A stretch of 64,000 nucleotides of DNA from Pseudoalteromonas arabiensis (GCF_001550155.1 NZ_LRUF01000008.1:248001-312000); one strand, 5' to 3'. Counted from the stretch's first letter, positions 24,839 through 34,526 are shown. Numbers and translations: made by a program. The notes: generated by a model from the letters alone, not told the origin.

Positions 24839-26707
24839 ATGGCAGATATCCTCCTAATCGCCTTCATTTTTCTAATAGCAGGTATTGTTGCAGTACCCAT
24901 TGCCACTAAGTTAGGTTTAGGTTCAGTGCTTGGCTATCTCCTTGCAGGTATCGCTATTAGCCCGCTGCTCAATGCGCTGAATGTCGATGTCATTGCAATT
25001 CAACACTTTGCTGAGTTTGGAGTTGTGATGATGTTATTTATCGTCGGCCTTGAATTAGAACCCAAAATATTATGGTCAATGCGTAAGCAACTAATAGGTC
25101 TTGGTGGTGGGCAAGTTATTATAACCAGTGCGGCTTTAGCTACAGTCGCTATTTTGCTCGGACACACTTGGCAAACGGCTGTCACAATTGGCTTAATCTT
25201 ATCTTTATCGTCCACCGCCATTGTATTACAGACCCTCTCAGAGCGAGGACTATTAAAGTCAGATGGTGGGCAAGCTTCATTTAGCGTATTACTCACACAA
25301 GATATTGCTGTGATCCCTATGCTGGCTTTTATTCCTTTACTGGCTTTACCCGAGCTATCTCAAGGTATAAGTAGTGCGGCTCAAAATTCTCACAGTGGAC
25401 TAAGCCTTGTTGCAGATCTTGAAAGTTGGCAGGCAGCATTTGTAACGCTAGGGATGATTGCCTTGGTCATTTTTGGTGGAAATTATCTAACAGCGCCTCT
25501 TTTTCGCTTTGTCGCGCTGGCTAGACTTCGGGAATTATTCACCGCTACGGCGTTACTTTTTGTAATCGGCATCGCGTTAATGATGTCTTTAGTCGGGTTA
25601 TCTGCTGCATTAGGCACATTTTTAGCGGGTGTTGTGCTTGCCAACTCTCCTTATAAACATGAGCTTGAGAGTAATATTGAGCCATTTAAAGGCTTATTAT
25701 TAGGACTGTTTTTTATCACCGTTGGTGCTGGAATAAACTTTCAGCTACTCACTGATAATTTCATGGTGACGGTGTTGTTAACATTCGCCCTTGTTATCAC
25801 AAAAACGCTCGTGCTGTTTTTACTCGGCCGATTATTTGGCTTAAAAGGCGCAGCATCTTGGCTACTAGCTCTTGGACTTGCGCAAGCGGGAGAATTTGGC
25901 TTTGTCCTTTTAGCCTATAGTGTGGCAAATAATGTGCTCGATTCGAGCGTTGCTGATCAGCTACTTTTAACTGTCACACTATCAATGCTGATTTCGCCTG
26001 CTTTATTCATTATTTATCAACGTGTTATTGCACCAAGGTATATTACAGAGCAAGGCAGTAGAGAAGAAAGTTTCCCTGACGATAGCCATGTGATCATTGC
26101 AGGATCAGGCCGCATGGGTGGCCTTGTCGATCGTATTTTACAAGCTGGTGGCTATAAAACGACCGTGATTGACTATAATTATAAGCAGCTTGATGCACTC
26201 GAGCGAGTTGGAATTCGTAATTTCTTTGGTGATGCAACGCGTCCTGATTTACTTAATGCGGCTGGAATTGAAAATGCAAATTTGCTCATCGTTGCTTTAG
26301 ATGATGCCGAACAAATAACTAAACTAGTACGTTATGCAATGTATAACTACCCACATTTACATGTTGTTGCGCGCGCAGTAGACCGCCATCATGTTTACGA
26401 TTTATGGGCCTATGGTTGTCGGGATATCATTCGCGAAACGTTTGACAGCACGATGAGAATGGGGCGTTCAGCTTTTGAAGCTCTCGGTATTGAGCGAGGG
26501 AAAGCCCAAGAAATGGTCGATATATTCACTGAGTTTGATAAGGAAATGCTACGTCAAGCCGCTGATGCCTATGAAATTGGCGTTCCGTTTGAGAAAAATC
26601 AAGCCTACATTGATTGTATAAATAAGCTATTTGATGAAAAAGAGCCGCAAATAAAGCAACAAATGCGTGAGATTTGTGAGCGTGTTGCCACATCAGAAAA
26701 TAAATAG
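24839..26707 (+). CDS. CPA2 monovalent cation:proton antiporter, KefB/KefC-like
   Basis: 622 residues, close to E. coli KefC. The first ~390 form about twelve transmembrane segments with family landmarks GLGSVLGYLLAGIAISP, FIVGLELEP and LSSTAIVLQTL. A cytoplasmic RCK-N domain follows (VIIAGSGRMGGLVDRIL, acidic VIDYN), then an acidic-rich tail. Kef proteins expel potassium in exchange for protons when glutathione adducts bind, acidifying the cytoplasm against electrophiles. No KefF/KefG ancillary gene is adjacent, so glutathione gating is not proven. The start has an AAGGT ribosome site. Confidence 0.88.
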   Translation: MADILLIAFIFLIAGIVAVPIATKLGLGSVLGYLLAGIAISPLLNALNVDVIAIQHFAEFGVVMMLFIVGLELEPKILWSMRKQLIGLGGGQVIITSAALATVAILLGHTWQTAVTIGLILSLSSTAIVLQTLSERGLLKSDGGQASFSVLLTQDIAVIPMLAFIPLLALPELSQGISSAAQNSHSGLSLVADLESWQAAFVTLGMIALVIFGGNYLTAPLFRFVALARLRELFTATALLFVIGIALMMSLVGLSAALGTFLAGVVLANSPYKHELESNIEPFKGLLLGLFFITVGAGINFQLLTDNFMVTVLLTFALVITKTLVLFLLGRLFGLKGAASWLLALGLAQAGEFGFVLLAYSVANNVLDSSVADQLLLTVTLSMLISPALFIIYQRVIAPRYITEQGSREESFPDDSHVIIAGSGRMGGLVDRILQAGGYKTTVIDYNYKQLDALERVGIRNFFGDATRPDLLNAAGIENANLLIVALDDAEQITKLVRYAMYNYPHLHVVARAVDRHHVYDLWAYGCRDIIRETFDSTMRMGRSAFEALGIERGKAQEMVDIFTEFDKEMLRQAADAYEIGVPFEKNQAYIDCINKLFDEKEPQIKQQMREICERVATSENK

Positions 26708-26719
26708 ATCACATCAACT

Positions 26720-26739
26720 ACTTTGAGTAACCTCAAAGT
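26720..26739. terminator. Bidirectional terminator between kef-like and RES toxin genes
   Basis: ACTTTGAG and CTCAAAGT pair around a TAAC loop in the 25-base convergent gap. The right arm overlaps the last codons of the toxin gene. Confidence 0.5.
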
Positions 26740-27206
26740 TTAGCGGCTAGCCGATTAGGGTAAAGAAAATTCTGACAATCGATGCTTTGAATACGACTGA
26801 TATCTTTATGTAGTGGGTTTATTAAAAAGTTATATTCGTCTGGACATAAACTGGAGGGAACTTGAAGCACCGCTGCCTCCATCGAAGTAAGCCAATTAGA
26901 GCCTAAGGCCTGAGTATCAGTAATATAAGGGTGATCATCCCATGCTTTTGGCAGCTCGGAAGCAACTAACCTGATAACTTTTAGGTCGTCAGGTATTTGA
27001 ATCGTTGTGATACTCAGGTTTTTACTTAAAATATCCGTTGTGTCATTCACTAAACGTTCAAGCATTGCCAGTGATCGTGAGCTGGCGGTATACACAATTG
27101 GCTTACCAACAAAATGCCACCGTCCCTGCGCATACAAGCCACCTAATCCAGATAGCGCGTTCGTTAGGTCGTTATGTACTTTAGGTGCGATCCGATAACA
27201 AATCAT
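26733..27206 (-). CDS. RES-domain toxin (NAD-degrading family)
   Basis: 157 residues with the RES signature: CYRIAPK at the start, GGLYAQGRWHFVGKPIVYTA, then SRSLAMLERLV, and a later Ser in the C-terminal half. Conserved Arg, Tyr and Glu positions of the fold are kept. RES toxins such as MbcT deplete NAD. The start codon lies one base from the end of the antitoxin gene (27206 shared), so translation is coupled. The partner is the Xre/DUF2384 protein directly upstream. Confidence 0.9.
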   Translation of the reverse strand: MICYRIAPKVHNDLTNALSGLGGLYAQGRWHFVGKPIVYTASSRSLAMLERLVNDTTDILSKNLSITTIQIPDDLKVIRLVASELPKAWDDHPYITDTQALGSNWLTSMEAAVLQVPSSLCPDEYNFLINPLHKDISRIQSIDCQNFLYPNRLAAKL

Positions 27207-27640
27207 TAAGCAGTAAACCCATACTCAAGCCCTAAAATAACACGCTTAATCAGCGCTCGACCGCGAATGGTATGAATCACCGATTTCGGCTCTTGATTAG
27301 CAAACTGAATGTTAGGAGTACTAAGCCATTCATTCCAACGTTTAACATCACCAAAGTAAGCTATACCTTGTGAAGAAATACGTGCAACCTCTAAGGCGTT
27401 TTCACTTAGCTTAGCATTAAGACGTTTTCTGTCTTTGCTATAACGCTCAAGAGTACGCGTCGTTGTGCCTATTGACGTCGCTAGAATATTAGCATCCCAA
27501 TTTAGCTCTTTACCAAGAGATTTAATAGCACTGACTGTCACCCCCTGCGTGGCAACATTAATTTCATCTATTGTATTAGAGTGAACGGTCACTCTGCCAT
27601 CGGTAACAACACCTAGGTAATCTGTTTCAATCACATTCAT
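27206..27640 (-). CDS. Xre/MbcA-type antitoxin with DUF2384 C-terminal domain
   Basis: 144 residues. A helix-turn-helix-like N-terminal half (LATSIGTTTRTLERYSKDRKR) precedes the DUF2384 toxin-binding domain (VARISSQGIAYFGDVKRWNEWL, IRGRALIKRVILGLEYG). The invariant C-terminal GLEYGF tail plugs the active site of RES toxins in known complexes. It is the first gene of the pair. An inverted repeat overlaps its -10 box, consistent with autorepression. Confidence 0.9.
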   Translation of the reverse strand: MNVIETDYLGVVTDGRVTVHSNTIDEINVATQGVTVSAIKSLGKELNWDANILATSIGTTTRTLERYSKDRKRLNAKLSENALEVARISSQGIAYFGDVKRWNEWLSTPNIQFANQEPKSVIHTIRGRALIKRVILGLEYGFTA

Positions 27641-27659
27641 ATTTCACCTCGCCGAAAAT

Positions 27660-27693
27660 CGACATCTGTCATTCATTATAGTGACACCTGTCG
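27660..27693 (-). promoter_or_regulatory. Operator of the RES-Xre operon overlapping its -10 box
   Basis: CGACATCTGTCA (27660-27671) and TGACACCTGTCG (27682-27693) form an inverted repeat matching at 10 of 12 positions. The minus-strand TATAAT (27675-27680) lies in the centre, so bound antitoxin would block RNA polymerase. Confidence 0.7.
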
Positions 27694-27703
27694 CTTTTTA
27701 CAA
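27675..27703 (-). promoter_or_regulatory. Promoter of the RES-Xre operon
   Basis: On the minus strand TTGTAA (27698-27703), a 17-base spacer and a perfect TATAAT (27675-27680) form a sigma-70 promoter 35 bases before the antitoxin start. Confidence 0.7.
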
Positions 27704-27815
27704 TTATCATTGTGCAACCATTCTTATATTACTTTGGCTAATAATGCATCGTGCGACTTTTAGTTTTGGTGGGGGTTTATCACAGAGCTTTTAGATCTGT
27801 TTAGTTTTAGGAATG

Positions 27816-27841
27816 AAAATAGCGCCAAGTGGCGCTATTTT
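27816..27841 (-). terminator. Terminator of TonB-dependent receptor gene
   Basis: AAAATAGCGCC and GGCGCTATTTT form an eleven-base stem with a four-base loop, 28 bases after the receptor stop on the minus strand. Confidence 0.75.
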
Positions 27842-27868
27842 AAGTTTTAAAATTGCAGCTTGATTGCG

Positions 27869-30409
27869 TTAAAAGCTAAAGCTCAGTTTTGCGTAATAAG
27901 TCATGCCATCAAAACCATAAGGTAAAGCACGAACAGGATACTTAAAAGCTTTATTAGTAATAAAATCAAGCACCTCATCTTCACCTAACTCATCAGGTGT
28001 TACATCAAAAATATTATCAATACCTGCCGATAGCATCAGTTCATCGGTCAATTGATAGCCAACATTAACATCAACTAATACAGCTGATTCAACAGTGCTG
28101 GTATCTTTGAACTCGCCTGTTGGCGATAGCTCATCTGGAAGGCCGATGTGATCATTACCAAAGTATTTAACATCCGTTTCGCCGTAATAGTTGAAACGCA
28201 CCATGCTATTGAAATCACCGCGATCATACTCAAAAGTCAGTGTTGCGCGCTCACCCGGTTGTCCATCAGTTAAAAAGCTACGTTGTAAGTCATCAAGAGC
28301 AACTGAATCAGGGATCCCTTCTGGCGCATTAACATCATCAATTTCTGTGTCATTTAAATTACCTGCAAAAGTCGCAGAGAAGTTACCTTCATACAAATCA
28401 GTGCGGTAAGAGGCAATGATATCCACCCCTTTAGTTGTTGAATCAACAGAGTTTGAGAAGTAGTTAGCTTGCTGGGCACCTGTGGCATTTAACGCCGCAA
28501 CGGCCTCTGGACTAAACGCCACATCATTTGCCGACATCAAGCTGCCTAGTGTAATACGGTCTTTAATTTCAACATGATAAAAATCAACGGTTAACGATAA
28601 TTCACTACTTACATTATATACAAAGCCTGCACTTAAGTTTTCAGAGCTTTCAAGACCTAAATTATCCACGCCAAGTGCTGAAGGGAAATCAGACCCCGCC
28701 GTTGCAGTGAACGATTGTAACAACACACCTCCTGCACCTAGGTTAGTGGTGTAGGCAGTGTATGCACTTTGTTGTAATGATGGTGCTCTGAATCCTGATG
28801 AGATCGCACCACGGACTGCAAAGTCGTCTGTAATTTCATATCGTGTTGCCAGCTTACCAATGATGTCATCACCAGCATCAGAGAAGTCTTCATAACGAAG
28901 TGCGGTACTGATTTGCCACGCATCGGTAATTAAGGTTTCAGCATTTACATAAAAAGCGTAGCTGTGGCGGCTTTCTTTGTTTGACGCTTCTGGACGTAAT
29001 CCGTTATAAGCTTGAAAACCACACTCAGCAAATACCCCCTCATCATTGACCGCAGGGTATGAGGTATCGGTATTCGCTAAGCCACATGCGTATGAGGCCT
29101 CTTCACCTGGCACTATTTGATAATTCTCTTTTCGGTATTCAGCACCTACCGATACATAAACAGGTTCGCTACGACCAACATCTAAAATACCATTTAGATC
29201 GGCATTAACGGTGGTTTGATCAAACCTAAAACCACCAGAATAACCGCCCGTTGGGCCCGCATTTGCGGCAATATCTGCATCACTCGCATCAGGGTTATTC
29301 GCTACAAACTCAGCAGTATAAGAAGCATTTATGGTATTTTTTGACGTAAAATCATAGCTATTTTCACCATACACAGCAGATAGGTCATAGCTCCAATCTG
29401 TATTCAGGTCACCACGAAGTCCTAAGGCTACCGAGATATCTTCAGCTTCATTATCAATACGTGGTAAAAAGCCATCACTGTATACTTGCACTACATTTTT
29501 GGCTGCTTCATTGTAATTACGGTAAAAACCATTGCCTAATGCAGTTCTATTTGAATAACCGCCGAATGAATACAGCTCAAAATCCCCTAGTGGCAAAGCC
29601 ATATTATAGAATAACGATGTAAATTCGCTGTCAGCATTACCTTGTCCCCAACGAACATCATCTGATAGCGCCCCTGCTGGCTCGCCTAAAGCTCCGCCGG
29701 TATCTCGTTGTGCTCGGTTAGTACCGTCAGCGTCCCGATATTCGGCTGAAAAATTAATAAAACCACCTTCGTCGCCTAAATCAAAACCACGATTTAAACC
29801 AATCGATATTGTATCGCCGTCGCCTTCGCCTGTACTCCCTGCTTGCACATACCCTGTAGTTATCCCCGTCGAATCATTTAGCGATAAGTTGATAACCCCC
29901 GCGATAGCATCTGATCCATACTGCGCAGCAGCACCATCTCGAAGTACTTCAACCCCTTTTAGGGCAGTCAGCGGAATCGCATTCATATCAGTACCAGCAG
30001 CACCCGCACCGACTGTTCCATTTAAACCAAAAATAGACTGATTATGACGGCGTTTGCCGTTTATAAGCACAAGCGTTTGATCTGGTTGCAAACCACGCAA
30101 CGTAGCCGGTCTAAATAAGTCTGATCCGTCAGACACCTGAGTACGAGAAAAGTTAAAGGATGGTGCGGTTGCTTGTAAGCTTTGGCCAAGCTCAGTGAAG
30201 CCCCCTTTGTTTAATGTATCAGCATCAATTAAATCAATCGGAGATGAAGACTCTGTAGCAGTCCGATTAGCCACTCGCGAACCAAGCACTGATATTTGCT
30301 CTATATTTTTATCGGCTTTTGTACCTTGTGCTTCTTGAGCCTGCGTAGAAGTCGCCGTCAGCGCTAAACTCACCGCTACGGCAAGTAAGTTAAAAGAATG
30401 TGTTGTCAT
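27869..30409 (-). CDS. TonB-dependent receptor, complete
   Basis: 846 residues. Signal peptide (ends near TSTQAQ), TonB-box-like IEQISVLGSR, plug domain with FRPATLRGLQPDQTLVLING and LKGVEVLRDGAAAQYGSDAI, then a 22-strand-sized barrel ending YYAKLSFSF, the typical aromatic terminus. It transports an unknown ligand across the outer membrane. The plug version with VLRDGAAAQYGSDAIAG is common in marine gammaproteobacterial carbohydrate or peptide receptors. No adjacent enzyme, sigma/anti-sigma pair or transporter fixes the substrate. It is monocistronic, with its own terminator and a 290-base upstream gap. Confidence 0.93.
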   Translation of the reverse strand: MTTHSFNLLAVAVSLALTATSTQAQEAQGTKADKNIEQISVLGSRVANRTATESSSPIDLIDADTLNKGGFTELGQSLQATAPSFNFSRTQVSDGSDLFRPATLRGLQPDQTLVLINGKRRHNQSIFGLNGTVGAGAAGTDMNAIPLTALKGVEVLRDGAAAQYGSDAIAGVINLSLNDSTGITTGYVQAGSTGEGDGDTISIGLNRGFDLGDEGGFINFSAEYRDADGTNRAQRDTGGALGEPAGALSDDVRWGQGNADSEFTSLFYNMALPLGDFELYSFGGYSNRTALGNGFYRNYNEAAKNVVQVYSDGFLPRIDNEAEDISVALGLRGDLNTDWSYDLSAVYGENSYDFTSKNTINASYTAEFVANNPDASDADIAANAGPTGGYSGGFRFDQTTVNADLNGILDVGRSEPVYVSVGAEYRKENYQIVPGEEASYACGLANTDTSYPAVNDEGVFAECGFQAYNGLRPEASNKESRHSYAFYVNAETLITDAWQISTALRYEDFSDAGDDIIGKLATRYEITDDFAVRGAISSGFRAPSLQQSAYTAYTTNLGAGGVLLQSFTATAGSDFPSALGVDNLGLESSENLSAGFVYNVSSELSLTVDFYHVEIKDRITLGSLMSANDVAFSPEAVAALNATGAQQANYFSNSVDSTTKGVDIIASYRTDLYEGNFSATFAGNLNDTEIDDVNAPEGIPDSVALDDLQRSFLTDGQPGERATLTFEYDRGDFNSMVRFNYYGETDVKYFGNDHIGLPDELSPTGEFKDTSTVESAVLVDVNVGYQLTDELMLSAGIDNIFDVTPDELGEDEVLDFITNKAFKYPVRALPYGFDGMTYYAKLSFSF

Positions 30410-30702
30410 ATGTGTCCTGTTGATAGTTTTAGGCTAACTTTCGTTAAAGTGAGACGCCCCTTAGAAAAACGAAAGTAACCACTAAGCACGTATAGTCGAT
30501 TTTAAAATCACTGTGTTGAAAGCTAACTCATGCCTGCGAGTTAACTTTTAAGAAACATCCTATCAACAAACCAAGCAAATGGAAGAAAAAAAAGTTACGA
30601 CTTAGGTATAAATTTTTCAAATAACGGAACTTACAAATTAGCACTGGTTAAATTTCACTAAAAACCAACACAAAAAAGGATACTAATGCAAAATATAAAT
30701 GA

Positions 30703-31653
30703 TTAACCTTCTAAACCAATTTGATTAAACACCGGAAATATACAGCTAATTCGTGACCCCATTCCCTCAGCGCTTTGAATATCGATCTCTCCTTGATGCT
30801 CATGGACAATAGCATACACCATTGTCATTCCCATTCCTGTGCCCTCGCCTACTGGTTTAGTGGTAAAAAAAGGATCATAAATTTTAGCGATAGTTTGCTC
30901 ACTCATACCACACCCATTATCTTCAACATCAATATGGATGCGTCCTTCAAGTTCATAAACAGATACTATGATGTTAGCATTGTCATTGTTTTTACAAGCT
31001 TGGCTTGCATTAATCACTATATTTACAATTACTTGGCTAATTGCAGATAAATTACACCAACTTACAGAGATAGGGCTAAAATGAGTGTGTAATTGACAAT
31101 GCTTTAATTGGTTAGCAAGTAATTTTAGTGCACTTTTAACAGCATCTGTCATATCTGAAAATTGCTTTTCATGGCTTTTAGGACGAGAAAAATCCAATAA
31201 ATTAGCTACAATTTTACTGATTCGCTGAAGGCCTTGCGCGGTGTCACTTATCAGCTCAGGTAAATCATCAGAAACAGAACGAAACGAATGTGATTTGTTT
31301 AGTTGGCTAAGACGTTGGCAAAATGCTTCCTTATCTGTTGTGCTACATACAAACTCATCACACAGTTCAAGCAATTCGCTGAAATAAGCACAATGGCTTT
31401 TCAGACTATCAATATTACTCATACTGTAGGCCAATGGGTTATTAATTTCGTGCGCCACGCCCGCACACAAAGTTCCCAAAGTAGCCATCTTTTCGGCTTG
31501 TATGAATAAAGCCTGATGACATTTTAAATCCATGATTTTTTGTTCTAGTTCACTGTTTAGCGCGACCAGGATTCGACTTTTATCAGCTAATAGCTGCTCG
31601 GCCTCTTCTCTGGCTGCTTTTTCAAGTAAGTAGGCTTGTTTAAAATCATCCAT
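30703..31653 (-). CDS. Soluble sensor histidine kinase
   Basis: 316 residues from the ATG at 31653, which has a GAGG ribosome site; a TTG four codons earlier is less likely. A coiled coil (~1-60) precedes the phospho-acceptor His in CAGVAHEINNPLAYSMSN, then the ATPase domain with an N-box (VNIVINASQACKN), DNGCGMSEQTIAKIYDPF and GEGTGMGMTMVYAIV. No transmembrane segment or PAS domain is seen, so the signal probably comes from another protein. It is divergent from a response regulator gene 99 bases away, its likely partner. Confidence 0.87.
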   Translation of the reverse strand: MDDFKQAYLLEKAAREEAEQLLADKSRILVALNSELEQKIMDLKCHQALFIQAEKMATLGTLCAGVAHEINNPLAYSMSNIDSLKSHCAYFSELLELCDEFVCSTTDKEAFCQRLSQLNKSHSFRSVSDDLPELISDTAQGLQRISKIVANLLDFSRPKSHEKQFSDMTDAVKSALKLLANQLKHCQLHTHFSPISVSWCNLSAISQVIVNIVINASQACKNNDNANIIVSVYELEGRIHIDVEDNGCGMSEQTIAKIYDPFFTTKPVGEGTGMGMTMVYAIVHEHQGEIDIQSAEGMGSRISCIFPVFNQIGLEG

Positions 31654-31752
31654 TTTTAGCCTCAAAATATAAAATCATCTCTACTAAAACCTAGCACAAG
31701 CCCCAATTTGAAGCTATGTTATTGATTAAAGATAATTCATAGTGCGTCCTCT

Positions 31753-33057
31753 ATGGCAGAACCAGCAATAAAAGAACATATTCAAGTTTTATGCATTGAT
31801 GATGATGAAATTGTATTGCGCACTTTGCAAAGGCTACTTGTGTCTTATCATTTAAGTGTTAAAACAGCGCTTGCTCCCAACGAAGGACTAAAACTGCTCG
31901 ATACTCACACATTTGATGTCATTATTTGCGACATGCGTATGCCACATATGGACGGTGCTGACTTTTTCGCACAAACACTTGATATTGCTCCAGATGTACA
32001 CCGTGTTTTGCTCACCGGCTACGCTGACATAGACAGCACCATTTCTGCTGTTAATAAAGGAAAAATTCACGCCTATATACAAAAACCATGGCAAAACGAG
32101 TTACTGATACGAACAGTGAATGATGGTATCGAAAAAACGGCGCTAAAACGCAAAAATAAACAGCTCGAAAAACAAATAAAAGCGCAAAATAATCAACTAA
32201 AAGAGCTCAATAACAACCTTGAGCAAATGGTCGAAAAGCGCACACAGCAGATCCGTAAAGTGCTTAAGCAATTAGAAGAAGCAAACGAGCGAGAAAAGCA
32301 TGAACATCGCACAACATTTGAAATTTTATATAACTTTATTAATGCCAATCCTTATTTAGATGGCATACAAGCGCAAAATATAGCCAGCACCAGCAAACAA
32401 ATTGCAGAAAGTATAGGGCTGGATCAAAAGCATATTAATATGGCCGAAATGGCAGGTTACTTAGCACAAATAGGCTTACTCGCTATGGAACCAGCACTAT
32501 ATAAAACGCCGACTCGTGAATTACCCGAAAATCAAAAAAAAATATTCTACACACATCCAAGTACAGCACAATTAATGCTCATGCCAGCAACACATTTGCA
32601 TGATGTTTCTGAAGCCATTTACCATCAGTTTGAGCATTACAACGGAACAGGCATCCCCAAAGGCTTAAAAGGTAAAGATATTCCAATTACAGCAATGATC
32701 TTAGCCGTCGCCCGTGATTTTTGGCAAGCCGTAGATAATGTAACCGTACAAGGAAACAAATTTGAAAGCGCATTAGATCAATTACAGTTATACAGTGGTA
32801 CGTATTATCATCCCAAATTACTTGAAGCCTTAGCGAGTTTAAAAATTACGTGCGCAAGTAATCAGCAAGTGGGTAGCATGAAAATATTGTCTGCTGATGA
32901 GCTAAAGAATGGCATGGTACTCGGTCATGCACTAAGAAATTACGATGGCATTATGTTATTGCCAAAAGGTCATATCTTTGGTGCGAAATCGATTGCCAAG
33001 CTTCAGCAACTTGAAGCGAAAAAACCAAACCCTTTCAGAATCATGATCAAAAATTAA
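31753..33057 (+). CDS. Response regulator with coiled coil and degenerate HD-GYP-like output domain
   Basis: 434 residues: a receiver domain (acidic CIDDDE, acceptor Asp in IICDMRMPHMDG, Lys in YIQKPW), a coiled coil (~130-190), then an HD-GYP-like domain. The catalytic signature is damaged: the HD pair is replaced in MAGYLAQIGLLAM, and the GYP loop reads YNGTGIPKGL. RpfG-type c-di-GMP phosphodiesterases need these metal ligands, so this version is probably inactive and may act by binding c-di-GMP or other proteins. It is divergent from the soluble histidine kinase. Confidence 0.82.
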   Translation: MAEPAIKEHIQVLCIDDDEIVLRTLQRLLVSYHLSVKTALAPNEGLKLLDTHTFDVIICDMRMPHMDGADFFAQTLDIAPDVHRVLLTGYADIDSTISAVNKGKIHAYIQKPWQNELLIRTVNDGIEKTALKRKNKQLEKQIKAQNNQLKELNNNLEQMVEKRTQQIRKVLKQLEEANEREKHEHRTTFEILYNFINANPYLDGIQAQNIASTSKQIAESIGLDQKHINMAEMAGYLAQIGLLAMEPALYKTPTRELPENQKKIFYTHPSTAQLMLMPATHLHDVSEAIYHQFEHYNGTGIPKGLKGKDIPITAMILAVARDFWQAVDNVTVQGNKFESALDQLQLYSGTYYHPKLLEALASLKITCASNQQVGSMKILSADELKNGMVLGHALRNYDGIMLLPKGHIFGAKSIAKLQQLEAKKPNPFRIMIKN

Positions 33058-33136
33058 CGAACAAAAGTGATCACATAACCCCATTACTTCGTTACAATAT
33101 GATTTATATTACGTTTACTTTCAAAAGGAGCGCTCA

Positions 33137-34159
33137 GTGTCGCGATTTTCCGCTATTACAGACAAGCCGCATGACGGCAGATTCAATAAAAAAACGGGCA
33201 TTTTATTGACCAATTTAGGGAGTCCTGATGCTCCAACAACAGCGGCACTGAGAACGTACTTACGCGAATTTTTATCTGATCCACGTATTGTCGAGATCCC
33301 ACGTTTTATTTGGATGATCATTCTGTATTGCTTTGTACTGACACTTCGTCCAAAACGCTCTGCAGCACTTTATAAAAGTATTTGGACTGAAAACGGCTCA
33401 CCATTAACACATACAACCCGCGAGCAAAGCAAAAAGCTGGCGGCTCTTTTAAAAGAAAAAGGTCATCAAGATACTGAGGTTGTTATGGCTATGCGCTATG
33501 GTAACCCATCAATTGAAGCAGGCCTTGAAGAGCTTCGCGAAAAAGGCATTACTCGGGTGATTGTGCTACCACTTTATCCGCAGTATTCAAGCACCACAAT
33601 CGGTTCGACTTTTGATGCTGTATCGAACGTATTACGTAAATGGCGCTGGGTCCCAGAGCTACATTTTATTAATGGTTACCATGACAACCCAACCTATATT
33701 GACGCCCTAGCAGCGAGTATTAGCGAGGATTTAAACGCTCATGGTACACCACAAAAACTAGTCTTTTCGTACCACGGGACGCCCAAATTGTTTTTAGAAA
33801 ACGGCGACCCTTATTACTGTTTTTGTATGCAAACCACACGCCTAGTTGCCGAAAAGTTAGGCTTAGAAAAAGATTTTGCAGTGACCACCTTCCAAAGTCG
33901 CTTTGGTAAAGCTGAATGGTTAAAACCATACACAGATGCCACACTTGAAAGCTACCCTAAAGAAGGCATCAAAGATGTTGCAATTTTAAGCCCCGCCTTT
34001 AGTGCCGACTGCTTAGAAACATTAGAAGAATTAGAGGGCGAAAACCGCGAAAACTTCGAACACGCTGGCGGTGAAAAATACCGCTATATTCCAGCACTGA
34101 ATACGCGTGATGACCACATCAATGCTATGTACGAAGTCATTAAGCCTTCGCTAAAATAA
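33137..34159 (+). CDS. hemH: Ferrochelatase
   Basis: 340 residues, slightly longer than the E. coli enzyme. It carries ILLTNLGSPDAPTTAALRTYLREFLSDPRI, LPLYPQYSSTT, VFSYHGTPKLFLENGDPYY (conserved catalytic His) and FQSRFGKAEWLKPYTD. It inserts ferrous iron into protoporphyrin IX at the last step of haem synthesis. The start is GTG with an AGGAG ribosome site eight bases before it. A long perfect terminator stem follows. Confidence 0.96.
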   Translation: MSRFSAITDKPHDGRFNKKTGILLTNLGSPDAPTTAALRTYLREFLSDPRIVEIPRFIWMIILYCFVLTLRPKRSAALYKSIWTENGSPLTHTTREQSKKLAALLKEKGHQDTEVVMAMRYGNPSIEAGLEELREKGITRVIVLPLYPQYSSTTIGSTFDAVSNVLRKWRWVPELHFINGYHDNPTYIDALAASISEDLNAHGTPQKLVFSYHGTPKLFLENGDPYYCFCMQTTRLVAEKLGLEKDFAVTTFQSRFGKAEWLKPYTDATLESYPKEGIKDVAILSPAFSADCLETLEELEGENRENFEHAGGEKYRYIPALNTRDDHINAMYEVIKPSLK

Positions 34160-34160
34160 T

Positions 34161-34195
34161 GTTAAGTAGGCCCTAGTAACGAGGGCCTACTTAAC
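34161..34195. terminator. Bidirectional terminator between hemH and cupin gene
   Basis: A perfect 14-base stem (GTTAAGTAGGCCCT with AGGGCCTACTTAAC) and a seven-base loop fill the 38-base gap between convergent genes. Confidence 0.75.
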
Positions 34196-34197
34196 TA

Positions 34198-34509
34198 TCA
34201 CACACTCCCTTGCGTTTCTATCACCAAGATACGCGCCTCACCTATTGGGTGTGCCACATGCTCAGTACCAACACTGGCATAAAAAATATCCCCAACACTT
34301 AGTAGCTCTGTGCATACTTCACCCTGTTGCTTGTAGAGCATCTCAACCCGACCACTTAATACCACAAACACTTCTTCGCCATCATTGATATGCCACTTGT
34401 ATGGCTCATCCGTCCAATGCAGACGTGTTGTAATGCCATTCATATTGGCAATATCTAGTGCGCCCCATGCACGGTTGGCAGTAAATTCTTGGCTTCGTAT
34501 TACTTTCAT
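34198..34509 (-). CDS. Cupin-domain protein
   Basis: 103 residues forming one cupin barrel. The metal-binding pattern is visible in YKWHINDGEEVFVVLSG (His, Glu) and VGTEHVAHPIG (His). Single cupins of this size are often small dioxygenases, isomerases or ligand sensors, and the reaction here cannot be assigned. It starts 17 bases after the BenE gene on the same strand, so the two are probably one transcript. Confidence 0.8.
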   Translation of the reverse strand: MKVIRSQEFTANRAWGALDIANMNGITTRLHWTDEPYKWHINDGEEVFVVLSGRVEMLYKQQGEVCTELLSVGDIFYASVGTEHVAHPIGEARILVIETQGSV

Positions 34510-34526
34510 CGGTTTATTTCCATCGC

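Noticed and set aside
27869..30409. TonB-dependent receptor as part of the chitin system
   Set aside because: arfA, a Kef-like antiporter and a toxin-antitoxin pair with their own promoters and terminators lie between it and the chitin operon.
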